Origin: Maribellus comscasis
GTDB lineage: Bacteria > Bacteroidota > Bacteroidia > Bacteroidales > Prolixibacteraceae
Direction: 5' to 3'
Length of the DNA stretch: 64,000 nucleotides
Assembly: GCF_009762775.1 (NCBI RefSeq)
Contig: NZ_CP046401.1
Location: forward strand, 7,576,001-7,640,000
A program made the translations under genes and the position numbers. The notes below the pieces were generated by a model, which was given only the letters and a program-made list of their open reading frames with translations, was not told the origin of the DNA and did no database searches. This document shows positions 1 to 9,703 of the stretch, piece after piece. Numbering within the stretch: position 1 is the stretch's first letter; each line of letters starts with the position of its first letter.

Positions 1-249
1 GATAAAATCGCCTCCACATCTTTCATGTTCCTCAAACAAGTAGTCGTAATCGTTTAAATATGCTTCAATACTAAAATGGTCAGGGGAAAGTATTGTTCTT
101 TCGGGAATAGATTTTGCAGCCGGATACCTGTGTACCGGATATTCACTTCCCAAAAAAAATCCCAGTAAAGGACGGTCGTTTTTACGGGCATAAAACAATT
201 TGAATTGTTCTATCCTTTCTTCGATACTTTTTTTCCAGTTGCTATTCAT
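1..249 (-). CDS. N-terminal part of a protein cut by the window edge
   Basis: An open frame reads leftward from ATG at 249 to the window edge (83 codons, no stop). It begins MNSNWKKSIEERIEQF and carries RPLLGFFLGSEYPVHRY at about residues 26-42. I do not recognise the family with certainty. The charged amphipathic N-terminus and the RPLLGF segment are reminiscent of uroporphyrinogen-decarboxylase-like proteins encoded in sugar loci, and another protein of that superfamily is encoded at 18,015. There is no signal peptide, so it is probably cytoplasmic. It is the last visible member of the minus-strand cluster, 12 bases downstream of a sialidase-fold gene, and is likely co-transcribed with it. 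Confidence 0.6.
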   Translation of the reverse strand, partial: MNSNWKKSIEERIEQFKLFYARKNDRPLLGFFLGSEYPVHRYPAAKSIPERTILSPDHFSIEAYLNDYDYLFEEHERCGGDFI

Positions 250-261
250 AATTAAACCAAT

Positions 262-2073
262 TCAATTCTCTTTTGAATTCAGATTCAAAAAAAGCTCTTT
301 ACCTAAAAAATTACGATGATTCCCGATAAGCTCAGAATTCATTAGTGGCCGGTTGTATATCCTCATGTGGGTTAATTTAGTTCCAAAATTTACTCCTTGT
401 CCCCTTTCAAATTTTCCTATTTCAATGTTATTAAAATCAATATCTTCCATTTTAGGCTTAAAATGCGTCCATCCATACTGGCGAAAATTCCTTCCATTAC
501 ATACGGTTCCGTTTACCACAAACTGAATTATTTTTGAGCCATTGTCAATTGAAACACTAACACAATTTTCACCAAATGCTTTTATCAATCCCGGATCTGA
601 ATTCCATTTAGTAGTCTGGTTACCATCATTTATTACTATTTGGATTGCCCCAAACTCACCTGACTGTAATTCGACTATTTTTCCGTTTTTGCTCTGGACT
701 ATTAAAACCGGCTGACCAGAAACCAAATTTGAAAGTTCAATCCGAAAATCAATGGTAAATCCAGTTTGAAACTGACTACTGTCTTCATAAGGAATACTTA
801 GTTTTCGTCCAACTTCAAGGTCGTTTTCACTCCACTCCCCCAAAAGGCTTTCGGTTGTAACTGTTTTTCGATCAAACTGACTCCAGATCTTATCAAAAAA
901 ACCATCCGGAATAGCATGACATCTTGCATCTTCTTTATTTGTTTCACTAACCCAATATTTACGATCCTGTTCAATTAAATCGGGATAGCTCATTCGTGTA
1001 TCAATGTTTTCTTCATAAATAAGGATTTCCGGCTGACTCCATATTATTTTACCCTTTCGTTCTATGCCTCCGCTTATCCACGCTGGATTTCTTGAATTAA
1101 AATTCCAACCCCCATGATTATGATACCAAAAAAGATATTTACCATTTTTACATTTCCATATTCTTGGGCATGCCCTGGGATTCTTTAATTTGAATCCATT
1201 TTCGTATTCAGGAGGCTGAGGTAAGGTCCAGTTTTTTCCTCCATCCGTAGAATAAGATTCAGCCGGATAGCCAGATATTGTCCGGTACATACAATAAATA
1301 GAGCCATTATTCAGTTGAAAAATATTCTGTTCGGAATTAATAGGGCCAAGGGAAGGATTTTTTAAGCCATACTCTCCCTCCGGCAACATTTTCCATTTCA
1401 ACTTTTGCGGATTTTTTTCAGAATGAATATTATCACATCTGAAAAACCAACCTTCACTATTATGTGCCGAATACTGACCAATTTTGGTAAAAGCAAACAT
1501 CATCCCGTTATCAACATCAACAGGCTTACCAATCCCCCACATGATCTGCACTTTACCACTCCAGTTGTTATTTAGATCCACGGGAGTTTTCCTTACATCA
1601 AGACGATATCTTTTCGACCAGCTTATACCTTCATCATCAGAATATTTATAACAATACCAGCCTAACATATCCTCTCTTATATTTTTTCTGTCTCCAAGTT
1701 GATGGATTTTGTCTCCGTTGTAATCGTAAAAAACAAAAACCCTTCCATAGCTGGTAAGGTATGGCATTGCCCATGATGCAGATTCTTTCCCGGGAGATTC
1801 TATTCTGACAGTGTCCGACCAGGTTTTCCCCTGATCTTCACTAATACAGCTAACTATATGTTGTCCTCCGGTTCCCTCACGACCTTCATTAGTAGTAAAA
1901 ACACACAACCATTTGCCATTTTCCAGCACAACTACATAGGGTTGATCACAATATCCATTTGTGTAAATAGAACTTCCATTCTTTGCATTACGCCAATCCG
2001 GATTTTGCGCATTCAGACTGAAGACAAAACATAACTGTATAAAAAACAGGATTATAAATGGCCTAGGTTTCAT
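262..2073 (-). CDS. secreted sialidase-fold (BNR/Asp-box) protein with LamG-like C-terminus
   Basis: The 603-residue protein has a signal peptide ending near FSLNAQ (about residue 23). Asp-box motifs are SEDQGKTW (78-85), SDDEGISW (145-152) and STDGGKNW (275-282), the hallmark of the six-bladed sialidase fold. Residues about 430-595 resemble a LamG/concanavalin-like domain. No FRIP arginine motif of true neuraminidases is visible, so sialic acid should not be assumed as substrate. It is a close paralogue of the next gene (2,085-3,932), with an 11-base gap between them, a tandem duplication. It lies in a cluster with sulfatase and esterase genes and SusCD. A periplasmic or surface exo-acting glycan hydrolase or lyase is inferred; the substrate is unknown. 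Confidence 0.85.
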   Translation of the reverse strand: MKPRPFIILFFIQLCFVFSLNAQNPDWRNAKNGSSIYTNGYCDQPYVVVLENGKWLCVFTTNEGREGTGGQHIVSCISEDQGKTWSDTVRIESPGKESASWAMPYLTSYGRVFVFYDYNGDKIHQLGDRKNIREDMLGWYCYKYSDDEGISWSKRYRLDVRKTPVDLNNNWSGKVQIMWGIGKPVDVDNGMMFAFTKIGQYSAHNSEGWFFRCDNIHSEKNPQKLKWKMLPEGEYGLKNPSLGPINSEQNIFQLNNGSIYCMYRTISGYPAESYSTDGGKNWTLPQPPEYENGFKLKNPRACPRIWKCKNGKYLFWYHNHGGWNFNSRNPAWISGGIERKGKIIWSQPEILIYEENIDTRMSYPDLIEQDRKYWVSETNKEDARCHAIPDGFFDKIWSQFDRKTVTTESLLGEWSENDLEVGRKLSIPYEDSSQFQTGFTIDFRIELSNLVSGQPVLIVQSKNGKIVELQSGEFGAIQIVINDGNQTTKWNSDPGLIKAFGENCVSVSIDNGSKIIQFVVNGTVCNGRNFRQYGWTHFKPKMEDIDFNNIEIGKFERGQGVNFGTKLTHMRIYNRPLMNSELIGNHRNFLGKELFLNLNSKEN

Positions 2074-2084
2074 AATTTGTTTAT

Positions 2085-3932
2085 TTACTGTTCAGCATTC
2101 CTGTGGTTTCCAATAATCTCTGTGTTCATTAGTGGTCGGCCATATATTCTCAAATTTTTCAAGGTACCCTTAGGGCGAATTTGCCCACTATTCAAATCAC
2201 CCACCTCAATTTCTTTAAACGAAATATTTTCCAAATTCGATTTAAATCTGGTCCAGCCAAATTGCCTGAAGTCTCTGCCGTTACAAACGGTTCCATCTAC
2301 TACGAATTGAATAATTTTAGGCCCATTGTCAACCGATACGGCAACACAATGTTCTCCGTAGGCATTTATTAGTCCGGGATCAGAATTCCATTTTTCTACA
2401 TTATTCCCGTTTTCTATGATAATTTCCACGGAACCATATTCACCTGTTTGTAAAATAACATCTTTATTATCCTGAGTCTTTGCAGCAAACAGTACCTGCC
2501 CCGATTGTATGTCTGTCAAACTAATTTTAAAATCGAATGTAAAACCTGACTGATATTGTTTCTTTTCAGTCTGAGGAATTTTGAATGTTCGGCTTGTTTT
2601 ATGATTTTTTTCATTCCATTGGGCAACCAGACCACCTTCAGTTACCGCATTTCTCTCCAATTGAGACCAGATTATATCAAAAAAACCATCAGGAACCGGA
2701 TGACACCGTGCGTTCTCTTTATTTGTTTCAGTAATCCAGTATTTGCCATTCTGTTCAATCAAGTCAGGGTAACTCATTCTTATGTCGGGCTGATCTTCAT
2801 AAATTAATATTTCTGGCTGGCTCCAGATAATTTTACCATCCATTTCAACTCCTCCACTGACCCACGCCGGATTTCTCGAATTAAAATCTTTCCCTCCGTT
2901 GTTATGATACCAAAATAAATATTTACCGTTTTTACATTTCCAAATTCTTGGACATGCCCTGGGATTTTTAAGCTCTAATCCATTCACATACTTAGGAGGA
3001 ACAGGCAATGTCCATGTTCTTCCTCCGTCATAAGAATAGGATTCAGCAGGAAATCCGGAAACAGTGCGATGCATGCAGTAAATGGAACCATCATTCATTT
3101 GGAAAATATTTTGTTCGGCGTTGATTGGTCCCAAATCTGTGTTTTTTAAGCCATCCTGTGATTCTGGTAAATTTTGCCATTTTAGTTTTGTAACATCCCT
3201 TTCAGTATTGATATTATCACATCTGAAAAACCAGCCTTCACTATTATCAAGCATATATTTACCAATTTTTGTAAAGGCAAACATCATCCCTTCATCCACA
3301 TCAACCGGTTTGCCAATGCCCCACAGAATCTGAACTTTAGCTGCCCAATCATTATTCAAATCGACATTTGTTGTACGAACATCTAAACGATATCTTTCTG
3401 ACCATGTTTTTCCCTTATCGTCGGAATACTTGTAACAATACCATCCAAGCATGTCTTCACGTATATTTTTCCGGGTACCCAGATCATGGATTTTATCTCC
3501 GTTATAGTCGTAAAAAACATAAACCCTTCCATAATCGGTAAGATACGGCATTGCCCAGGAAGCTGACTCTTTACCTGGTTCTTCAATCCTTACCGGCTCT
3601 GTCCATGTTTTTCCCTGGTCATCGCTTAAACAACTTACAATATGTTGTCCCCCGCTTCCTTCATGCCCTTCGTTCGTAGTAAAAACACAAAGCCATTTGC
3701 CGTTTTCAAGAACCACAACATAAGGTTGATCGCAATAACCATTGGTATAAATAGACGTGCCATTTTTTGCATCACGCCAGTCTTTTGGCTGTGCCAGAAT
3801 TGTATTTACAAAACCTGTTTGTATTAGGAGCAAGATTAATATAGCTCTACCTGTGCCCATCTTTAACGCACAAATTAGCGGATAGAAAAAACAGGATTTT
3901 GTCGGTTGATTTATTTTAATGATTTGTTTCAT
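2085..3932 (-). CDS. secreted sialidase-fold protein, tandem paralogue
   Basis: The 615-residue product is highly similar along its length to the neighbour at 262-2,073. It shares IYTNGYCDQPYVVVLENGKW, Asp boxes (SDDQGKTW, SDDKGKTW, SYDGGRTW) and the C-terminal LamG-like part with NGRDFRQFGW. The start at 3,932 is preceded by AAAGGAG about 10 bases upstream, a good ribosome site. Translation from an internal ATG at 3,860 would give a more usual signal peptide (MGTGRAILILLLIQTGF...LAQ), so the start is not settled. It follows a beta-propeller lipoprotein gene by 14 bases in the same operon. Function as for its paralogue: an extracytoplasmic glycan-active enzyme of unknown specificity. Confidence 0.85.
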   Translation of the reverse strand: MKQIIKINQPTKSCFFYPLICALKMGTGRAILILLLIQTGFVNTILAQPKDWRDAKNGTSIYTNGYCDQPYVVVLENGKWLCVFTTNEGHEGSGGQHIVSCLSDDQGKTWTEPVRIEEPGKESASWAMPYLTDYGRVYVFYDYNGDKIHDLGTRKNIREDMLGWYCYKYSDDKGKTWSERYRLDVRTTNVDLNNDWAAKVQILWGIGKPVDVDEGMMFAFTKIGKYMLDNSEGWFFRCDNINTERDVTKLKWQNLPESQDGLKNTDLGPINAEQNIFQMNDGSIYCMHRTVSGFPAESYSYDGGRTWTLPVPPKYVNGLELKNPRACPRIWKCKNGKYLFWYHNNGGKDFNSRNPAWVSGGVEMDGKIIWSQPEILIYEDQPDIRMSYPDLIEQNGKYWITETNKENARCHPVPDGFFDIIWSQLERNAVTEGGLVAQWNEKNHKTSRTFKIPQTEKKQYQSGFTFDFKISLTDIQSGQVLFAAKTQDNKDVILQTGEYGSVEIIIENGNNVEKWNSDPGLINAYGEHCVAVSVDNGPKIIQFVVDGTVCNGRDFRQFGWTRFKSNLENISFKEIEVGDLNSGQIRPKGTLKNLRIYGRPLMNTEIIGNHRNAEQ

Positions 3933-3946
3933 ATGGTTGTTCTCCT

Positions 3947-5119
3947 TTATTTTAGCTCAAGCAATAACAGAATCGGATTTTCTCCGGGTTTCATATTGTC
4001 AATTAATTCAAATATTTCATCGTTTGTACATTTTGTCCTTTCGTTATCCAAAACCTCCAGAACATCTGCAATCTTTGTTCGGGGAATCTGAACAATAAAG
4101 TTGTTCTGAAATACACCTGCTATTTCGATTTTTATACCACACTTACACGATGGATCAAGAAGCATATTATAAAGAGTTGAGCGGTTTGACTCTTTATTGA
4201 AGATTCCAATATAATCACCATCAGTACTCGAAAAAGTTGTATATAATATACTGTCTGATTCAAAATAATCTATATCATAAACATATTGAGATACATCTAC
4301 GTCACCGCTAAAAAATGCACCGTAAATCTTATTGACAGGTAGAACCGGTTTAGAAAAAGTAAAAGTTGATTTTATGTCACATTTCTTTAGTCCGATTTCG
4401 TAGAGGGTGTTTGTTCCTTCCTTTAGAAACATCACATTATCACCTCTTTTCATCAGGGTTATTCTCTTATTTTGTAACGGATGATTTTCTTTTTGATATT
4501 CAAAATATGTGTCTAAAGGTTTATCATTTTCATCGTATAGCACGATTTCATCGTTAATATCCGATTTAGCATCTGATTGTATTGTATGTATGACCGTAAA
4601 TACTCTTCCTGCTTTAACTCCATAGGTTATTTCTCTTGCCAGACAATTAATTGGGGTACTTTTCACAAATCCTCCTTCCTCGTTATAAATAACCAGCTTT
4701 CTTTGTTTTTGATCTAGAATACATATATCTCTGGTCACCGGATGAATATCAAAGTCAATGATACCGGAGAAACTGTTTATTGAATTATTTCCACTACTTA
4801 TTTTATCAATATAATCCCCTGCCAGGGAAAATATGAGAATCTCCTGCCTGTTCTCCCAGTGATTAAGAACATAAATATGTTCGTTGTTAATAAGAACTTT
4901 CGTGATGACATTAATCTTTGAATCCTCAGCAGTTTCCAGTTTAACGATGGAATAATTGGAGATTGTTTCACTAAACGTAGATTCACTCAGCTTTTGCAGA
5001 CTGAAATCGATGTTACTTTTCTTGTTTCCTTTATCGACACATGAAGAAAGAAATATGGTCAACAAAAAGAATCTGATTAGATTCTTTTCCAGTCTTTTAT
5101 GAGTAATATTTGCAATCAT
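3947..5119 (-). CDS. 6-bladed beta-propeller lipoprotein
   Basis: The 390-residue protein has a lipoprotein signal with the lipid-acceptor cysteine at about residue 27 (FLSSC). The body has regularly spaced strands such as HIYVLNHWENRQEILIFS, DICILDQKQRKLVIYNEEG and IYGAFFSGDVDVSQYVYDID, which match the 6-bladed beta-propeller (NHL-like) proteins common in Bacteroidota glycan loci. Its molecular role is not known for the family; a surface or periplasmic accessory binding role is inferred from context. It sits between the SGNH esterase (18 bases upstream) and two sialidase-fold genes (14 bases downstream). Confidence 0.75.
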   Translation of the reverse strand: MIANITHKRLEKNLIRFFLLTIFLSSCVDKGNKKSNIDFSLQKLSESTFSETISNYSIVKLETAEDSKINVITKVLINNEHIYVLNHWENRQEILIFSLAGDYIDKISSGNNSINSFSGIIDFDIHPVTRDICILDQKQRKLVIYNEEGGFVKSTPINCLAREITYGVKAGRVFTVIHTIQSDAKSDINDEIVLYDENDKPLDTYFEYQKENHPLQNKRITLMKRGDNVMFLKEGTNTLYEIGLKKCDIKSTFTFSKPVLPVNKIYGAFFSGDVDVSQYVYDIDYFESDSILYTTFSSTDGDYIGIFNKESNRSTLYNMLLDPSCKCGIKIEIAGVFQNNFIVQIPRTKIADVLEVLDNERTKCTNDEIFELIDNMKPGENPILLLLELK

Positions 5120-5136
5120 TCCAATTCTGTGATCTG

Positions 5137-6243
5137 TTATAGAAGTTTATATTTCTTTATATTCTGAATCAAAAAGTCGGCATATCTCAAAAATCCCAAA
5201 TCAGTCAGATGAGTGCCATCTACCGTTGCCTCATGGTCTTCCCCCAAAGCGTTCTTCCCATCTATATAATAGATATTCTTGAACCCGTCATTTTTTAATT
5301 TTTCAAATTCACCTTTCAATGCCAGATTTTTTTCGTTTGTGCTTTGCATTGTCTTGTTATCCAAATAACTTTTCTCATAAATTAAATTCTCCACAAAAAC
5401 AACAGGTGTGCTTTTGCGCTTTTCCCTAAGTATTTCCATAAATGGAGAGATTCTTTCCAAAACCTCTTGTTTTGTCATATTGGGCAAACATTCAATTACA
5501 TATAATTCAGCATCAATTTCCCTGATTATTTCAGCCAATTCCGGTTCCATTTTTCCGTTACCACGAAACCCGAGATTTATACATTCTATACCTGTTTTTC
5601 TTGAAATTATATTTGTATGAGCCATCCCCGGTCGGGAAGCACATCCCCCCTGAGTAATGCTTGTTCCGTAAAAAACAATTGGCTTTCTGGAATCTTGGAC
5701 TGCTTTCTCAATTTTGCAGCTTTCCTCGACTCCTATTTGGATATCAGCTAATTCAATGTATAGTGGTAAATACAACCTGAATTCCCTCCTCTTGCCATCC
5801 ATATTTGCAACCAGCAATTCTTCGAAGTCTTTTCCGTTTGGCCTCGCCGTATTAACATATTGCCATTCTTTACCAATTTTAAAATAAAGATCGGCTCCCT
5901 TAACTCCTGTGGCGGCCATATGATTTCGATTTGCTATTGAGCTGTTTACAACACTCCATTTTACATAAATGCAGGTTGAGTTTGTAAAAAACCGGACAGA
6001 CATTCCCGATGAACATTTAGATAAGTCCCAAACCAGATCCCTAACTTTTCCATGATATTTATCGGGTAACCTCTGATAACGATTTTCTTTTACATCATTA
6101 GTAAAAGCAGAACCTTCCAGCAAAAACAAATCTCCATTATAATATTTGATTTTACTTTTATTTATTTGATTTTCCGATTGCCCGAAAAATGAACTGGAAA
6201 CGAAACAAACCGTAAATACTATGTGTAATAAGTTACAATTCAT
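5137..6243 (-). CDS. SGNH/GDSL-type esterase with N-terminal beta domain
   Basis: The 368-residue exported protein has a signal peptide ending near SSFFGQ. Residues about 30-180 form a beta-rich N-terminal domain typical of SGNH_hydro_N proteins. The SGNH blocks follow: GTSITQGG with nucleophile Ser195, the GFRGNG glycine/asparagine block at 225-230, and DGTH with Asp342 and His345. This points to a carbohydrate esterase removing acyl groups from a glycan outside the cytoplasm. It lies 12 bases downstream of the sulfatase gene, so ester and sulfate decorations are probably removed together. Confidence 0.85.
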   Translation of the reverse strand: MNCNLLHIVFTVCFVSSSFFGQSENQINKSKIKYYNGDLFLLEGSAFTNDVKENRYQRLPDKYHGKVRDLVWDLSKCSSGMSVRFFTNSTCIYVKWSVVNSSIANRNHMAATGVKGADLYFKIGKEWQYVNTARPNGKDFEELLVANMDGKRREFRLYLPLYIELADIQIGVEESCKIEKAVQDSRKPIVFYGTSITQGGCASRPGMAHTNIISRKTGIECINLGFRGNGKMEPELAEIIREIDAELYVIECLPNMTKQEVLERISPFMEILREKRKSTPVVFVENLIYEKSYLDNKTMQSTNEKNLALKGEFEKLKNDGFKNIYYIDGKNALGEDHEATVDGTHLTDLGFLRYADFLIQNIKKYKLL

Positions 6244-6255
6244 AGAAATGAATAT

Positions 6256-7719
6256 TTAATCCTTAGACCTTACCCGTACTTTTTGCAATCGTATTTGTTC
6301 CTTACCCTGCGTTGTTTGAAAATTAGTAATGTATTTTGACAGTAACTGGCTTGTCAGATCGGCAGTAATTGCCTCATATCCCGGCATACCGGACAAATTG
6401 TTTTTTTCCTCAGGATCATTTATTAAATTAAAAAGATAGCAAGTACCTCCCTGTTCGGGATCAAAAACCATTTTCCAACTCGCAGTCCTTATCATGGCGC
6501 AGGTACCGAGTTCGGAAAAAACAGCACTACGAAGGGCTGAAGGATTACCCTTGGCAATTTCAATCAGATTTTTACCAGGTCTGTCCAGGTCCGAAATATC
6601 GACACCTGCAACTGAAAGTATCGTTGGATAAATATCGAGCGTCGATACCAGTGCCTTTGACCTTACCGATCCAAATCTAATATTGCGACCCGGAACACCT
6701 TTCCCGTAAATTACCAATGGCACACCAACACTTTGTTCATAGAAGTACCGTTTATCCCAAATTCCGTAATCTCCAAGATTGTCCCCGTGATCTGAAACAA
6801 ATAGTATTACCGTATTATCCAGATATTTCTTTGACTCAAGTGTCTCTATAATATTCCCGATATAATGATCTATATTAGCGCACATATCGGCATACACAGC
6901 CCTTCGTCGACTTGTATTTGAACTTGGGGAGGCTAATTTGGGTGGTTTTGTATCTTCCGGCTTGGTTTTAACCTCGCCAGGTACCATGTAAGGGGGATGT
7001 GGTCCGATAAAACTTACGTTTAAATAGAAAGGCTCAACCTTATCGTATTTTTTTATAAAGTCAGCTGCCTGTAACCCGATAAATCCATCCTCAGAATCAT
7101 CAGGGGCCAGCGGATGATGCCCAGATCGGATACCTTCCCGTACCTCATTAAAATATTTTTCCAGAAGTCCTTTCTGTTTCAAATAATTTATGTAATCATC
7201 TATATTTTCTGTGTTATCATTGTTAGGAATGTGCTCGCCTACATCAAGACATTGTACTAAATAGTCTATTCCATATTTCCCGATTTCCGCTTTATCCTCT
7301 TTGGTAACATCAATCCCTACTGCATATCTGTCAATATAGTGATGCTTTCCAATTAGAGCTGTAAAGTAACCAGCGTTTTGCAGATGGTTCATAAAGGTTT
7401 CATCTCTTAAGTCATTATGGATCGGCCCGGTTTGATTACCATATATTTTAGTCCGGCTTGGATATAGACCGGTTATTATTGAAGTTCTTGAAGGTTGACA
7501 TAAAGGGGCTGCCGTATATGCATGTTCAAAAACAACTCCATCTTTAGCCAGCGTCATCAATTTTGGCATTTGGTTCAAATGATCCGGACGCATCTGATCA
7601 ACCTGGATAAGAATAATATTTGGCTTTTTCTGACTGATTTGTGCCCCTGCCGGAATCGATAGGCTCAATATAATTGCCCCAACCAGAAAAAATGAAGTGA
7701 TATTTATACGTTTAAACAT
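6256..7719 (-). CDS. secreted formylglycine-dependent sulfatase
   Basis: The frame opens at 7,761, overlapping the preceding gene, but ATG 7,719 gives a normal signal peptide (MFKRINITSFFLVGAII...AGAQ) and is preferred. From this start the protein has 487 residues. The sulfatase signature CQPSR (Cys74, converted to formylglycine in the Cys-type class) sits in the context AAPLCQPSRTSIITGLYPSR. The metal-binding NIILIQVDQMRPD near the N-terminus and VSDHGDNLG further on are also present. It should remove sulfate from a glycan or sugar; regioselectivity cannot be read from sequence. A maturation enzyme (anaerobic or FGE) is not encoded in the window. It is co-oriented with the esterase and third sialidase-fold genes. 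Confidence 0.93.
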   Translation of the reverse strand: MFKRINITSFFLVGAIILSLSIPAGAQISQKKPNIILIQVDQMRPDHLNQMPKLMTLAKDGVVFEHAYTAAPLCQPSRTSIITGLYPSRTKIYGNQTGPIHNDLRDETFMNHLQNAGYFTALIGKHHYIDRYAVGIDVTKEDKAEIGKYGIDYLVQCLDVGEHIPNNDNTENIDDYINYLKQKGLLEKYFNEVREGIRSGHHPLAPDDSEDGFIGLQAADFIKKYDKVEPFYLNVSFIGPHPPYMVPGEVKTKPEDTKPPKLASPSSNTSRRRAVYADMCANIDHYIGNIIETLESKKYLDNTVILFVSDHGDNLGDYGIWDKRYFYEQSVGVPLVIYGKGVPGRNIRFGSVRSKALVSTLDIYPTILSVAGVDISDLDRPGKNLIEIAKGNPSALRSAVFSELGTCAMIRTASWKMVFDPEQGGTCYLFNLINDPEEKNNLSGMPGYEAITADLTSQLLSKYITNFQTTQGKEQIRLQKVRVRSKD

Positions 7720-7738
7720 GATCAAAATTTTTAGGTAA

Positions 7739-9541
7739 TTAATTTGCTTTAAGACCGGCATTATAATTGGAAATTGCTTCAGAAGTTCTTAATGCACGGT
7801 TATATACTTTCATAAGATGAATTGTTCCATCAAAATTTCTATTAAGAATGCAAATATTAGTATCGTTAAGTCCCTTTAAATAGGGATAAATCCGTCCCCA
7901 ACCGTAATCTCTTTCGACATTATCGCCATCGCTAAGTATTCCATCCACCAAAACGGTGGCAATTTTTGCAGCTCCGTCAATAATAAATACGATATGGTGT
8001 AATTCATTTTCTGCAATTCTGTTTTTATCGGAAGTAAAGATTGTGTTTTCGCGAAGATCTGCTTCTCTTATTTCTCCATCATTTAACTCAATCTCAATCG
8101 TGTTATTTTTTTGTAATGAAACCTTTATACCTTTGTGTTTGGGACCGATTGTACTAAACAATTGCTGTCCCGCAGAAAAATTTGTGACAGTCATCCAAAA
8201 TTCTATTGTAAAACTGCCACCAAAAGACAAATCCGGTAATTGAGGAAAGTTTATTTTCTTCTGCGACAACATTTGCACATCTGAATTCATAATCAAACCA
8301 TCAACGGTCAAATCAGTTACTTTTCCCTGATTCCACATCCCCTCAATTATATCAGTATTTATCTCGTGAACTCTGGCTGCATTTTTTTGTGTTTCTGTAA
8401 TCCATAACCGCCCATTCTCTTCAATAAAATCAGGATAGCTCATTCCCAAAACGGCAGGATCATTATCATATAAAACTATCTCAGGTTGAGACCACATTAT
8501 ATTTCCCCTTTCTTCTGTTCCCCCTGAAATCCATACGGGATTTCGTCCATTGTATGAATTTTTTCTAAAATTATTATGAAACCAAAACAGGTATTTCCCG
8601 TCCTCAGTTTTAAATATTTTAGGGCATGCACGAGGGTTTCCAATGCGCTGTCCTTTTTTATATGTCATATATTGTGGTTTGGAAAATGTTTTTCCATCAT
8701 CTGAACTTATCGAATATGCCGGAGAACCATCAATGGTTCTGTAAACCACATACAAATCACCATTATTTAGAACAACCATATTATGCTCTGACTGTACTTT
8801 ACCAAATTCCGGATTCCATATGCCGGTATCTCCTTCAGGGAAAGTTTCCCATCGAATCTTACCTGGATCATTTTCATAAAGGATATTGTTACTTTTCAAA
8901 ATAAAGCCTTCGCTCCTTTTAAAAAATTCAGGTTGATCAGATTCTTTCCTAAGTATTTTTGTAAATGCTATATATGCTGCCTTATCTGTAACAACAGGTT
9001 TATCGATGCTCCAAAAAAATTGATGTTCCCCATGTGTGTAATTTTCCTTATCAATCTGAGTTATTTTGATAGGAACCTCGAATCTGTTTTCCGACCAGCT
9101 TTTACCGTTATTGTCAGAGTATTTAAACATAAAAGGGCCACTCATAACCCCTTCTATTCCTTCAAAACCATATTTATTGTAATTATAAAAAACATAAACA
9201 CGGCCACTTGGAACTTTTAACGGAACAGCCCATGATGACTGTGGCACACCAGGAGGTTCAACATTTACAGGTTCTGTCCACGTTCTGCCCTTATCATAAC
9301 TTCTGGTTGCTATAATATTATTCATGTAAGCATGTTCAATTCCTGAAGAGGTTGTTAAGATGCAAAGCCAACTGCCGTCATCACATACAATGACATAGGG
9401 TTGGTCAGCATAAGTTTTGCTCGGGATTTCGTTTCCATTTCCAATATAGCGGGGATCTGAATTAGACCAGTCAATATATTGTGCAGATGCACAAAAATGG
9501 AAAACAAGTCCGAAAATAACATGTAAGGTTCTAGTCTTCAT
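7739..9541 (-). CDS. secreted sialidase-fold protein, divergent third paralogue
   Basis: The 600-residue protein has a signal peptide (MKTRTLHVIFGLVFHFCASAQ) and the same architecture as the two proteins at 262-3,932 but is much more divergent. It has YDKGRTW, SDNNGKSW and SSDDGKTF Asp-box positions, a conserved NPRACPKIF segment and YPDFIEENGRLWITET. A LamG-like C-terminal domain spans about 435-595. It is probably the first gene of the operon that runs down to the window edge, since an operator-like palindrome and a terminator-like hairpin lie just upstream. Function inferred: extracytoplasmic glycan-active enzyme complementing the tandem pair. Confidence 0.82.
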   Translation of the reverse strand: MKTRTLHVIFGLVFHFCASAQYIDWSNSDPRYIGNGNEIPSKTYADQPYVIVCDDGSWLCILTTSSGIEHAYMNNIIATRSYDKGRTWTEPVNVEPPGVPQSSWAVPLKVPSGRVYVFYNYNKYGFEGIEGVMSGPFMFKYSDNNGKSWSENRFEVPIKITQIDKENYTHGEHQFFWSIDKPVVTDKAAYIAFTKILRKESDQPEFFKRSEGFILKSNNILYENDPGKIRWETFPEGDTGIWNPEFGKVQSEHNMVVLNNGDLYVVYRTIDGSPAYSISSDDGKTFSKPQYMTYKKGQRIGNPRACPKIFKTEDGKYLFWFHNNFRKNSYNGRNPVWISGGTEERGNIMWSQPEIVLYDNDPAVLGMSYPDFIEENGRLWITETQKNAARVHEINTDIIEGMWNQGKVTDLTVDGLIMNSDVQMLSQKKINFPQLPDLSFGGSFTIEFWMTVTNFSAGQQLFSTIGPKHKGIKVSLQKNNTIEIELNDGEIREADLRENTIFTSDKNRIAENELHHIVFIIDGAAKIATVLVDGILSDGDNVERDYGWGRIYPYLKGLNDTNICILNRNFDGTIHLMKVYNRALRTSEAISNYNAGLKAN

Positions 9542-9604
9542 CAGGATACAGAAGTTAGTTTTAATATGTAAGTCTCCCTAATTATCCAAATAAACTGCGA
9601 GTAT

Positions 9605-9617
9605 GTTAAACGTTTAC
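9605..9617. promoter_or_regulatory. candidate LacI-family operator upstream of third sialidase-fold gene
   Basis: GTTAAACGTTTAC contains the perfect 10-base palindrome TAAACGTTTA (9,607-9,616), 64 bases upstream of the gene starting at 9,541. The same AAACGTTT core occurs at the susC and TRAP promoters. Binding by the LacI-type regulator encoded at 14,755 is inferred. Confidence 0.6.
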
Positions 9618-9626
9618 TATTATTAG

Positions 9627-9659
9627 GCGAACCGGATATTTCTTTAACACCCGGTTCGC
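9627..9659 (-). terminator. terminator-like hairpin after susD-type gene
   Basis: GCGAACCGG (9,627-9,635) pairs perfectly with CCGGTTCGC (9,651-9,659) across a 15-base loop. It lies 45 bases past the stop of the SusD gene on the minus strand and before the next gene. The trailing T run is weak, so factor-dependent or attenuating function is also possible. Confidence 0.55.
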
Positions 9660-9703
9660 TTAATAAAATTACTTATTTGTATCTTATCAAATATATTGGT
9701 ATC

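Noticed and set aside
262..9541. True neuraminidases (NanH/GH33) for sialic acid
   Set aside because: Asp boxes are present but no FRIP motif is seen, and no sialate lyase, epimerase or kinase of the Nan pathway accompanies them.
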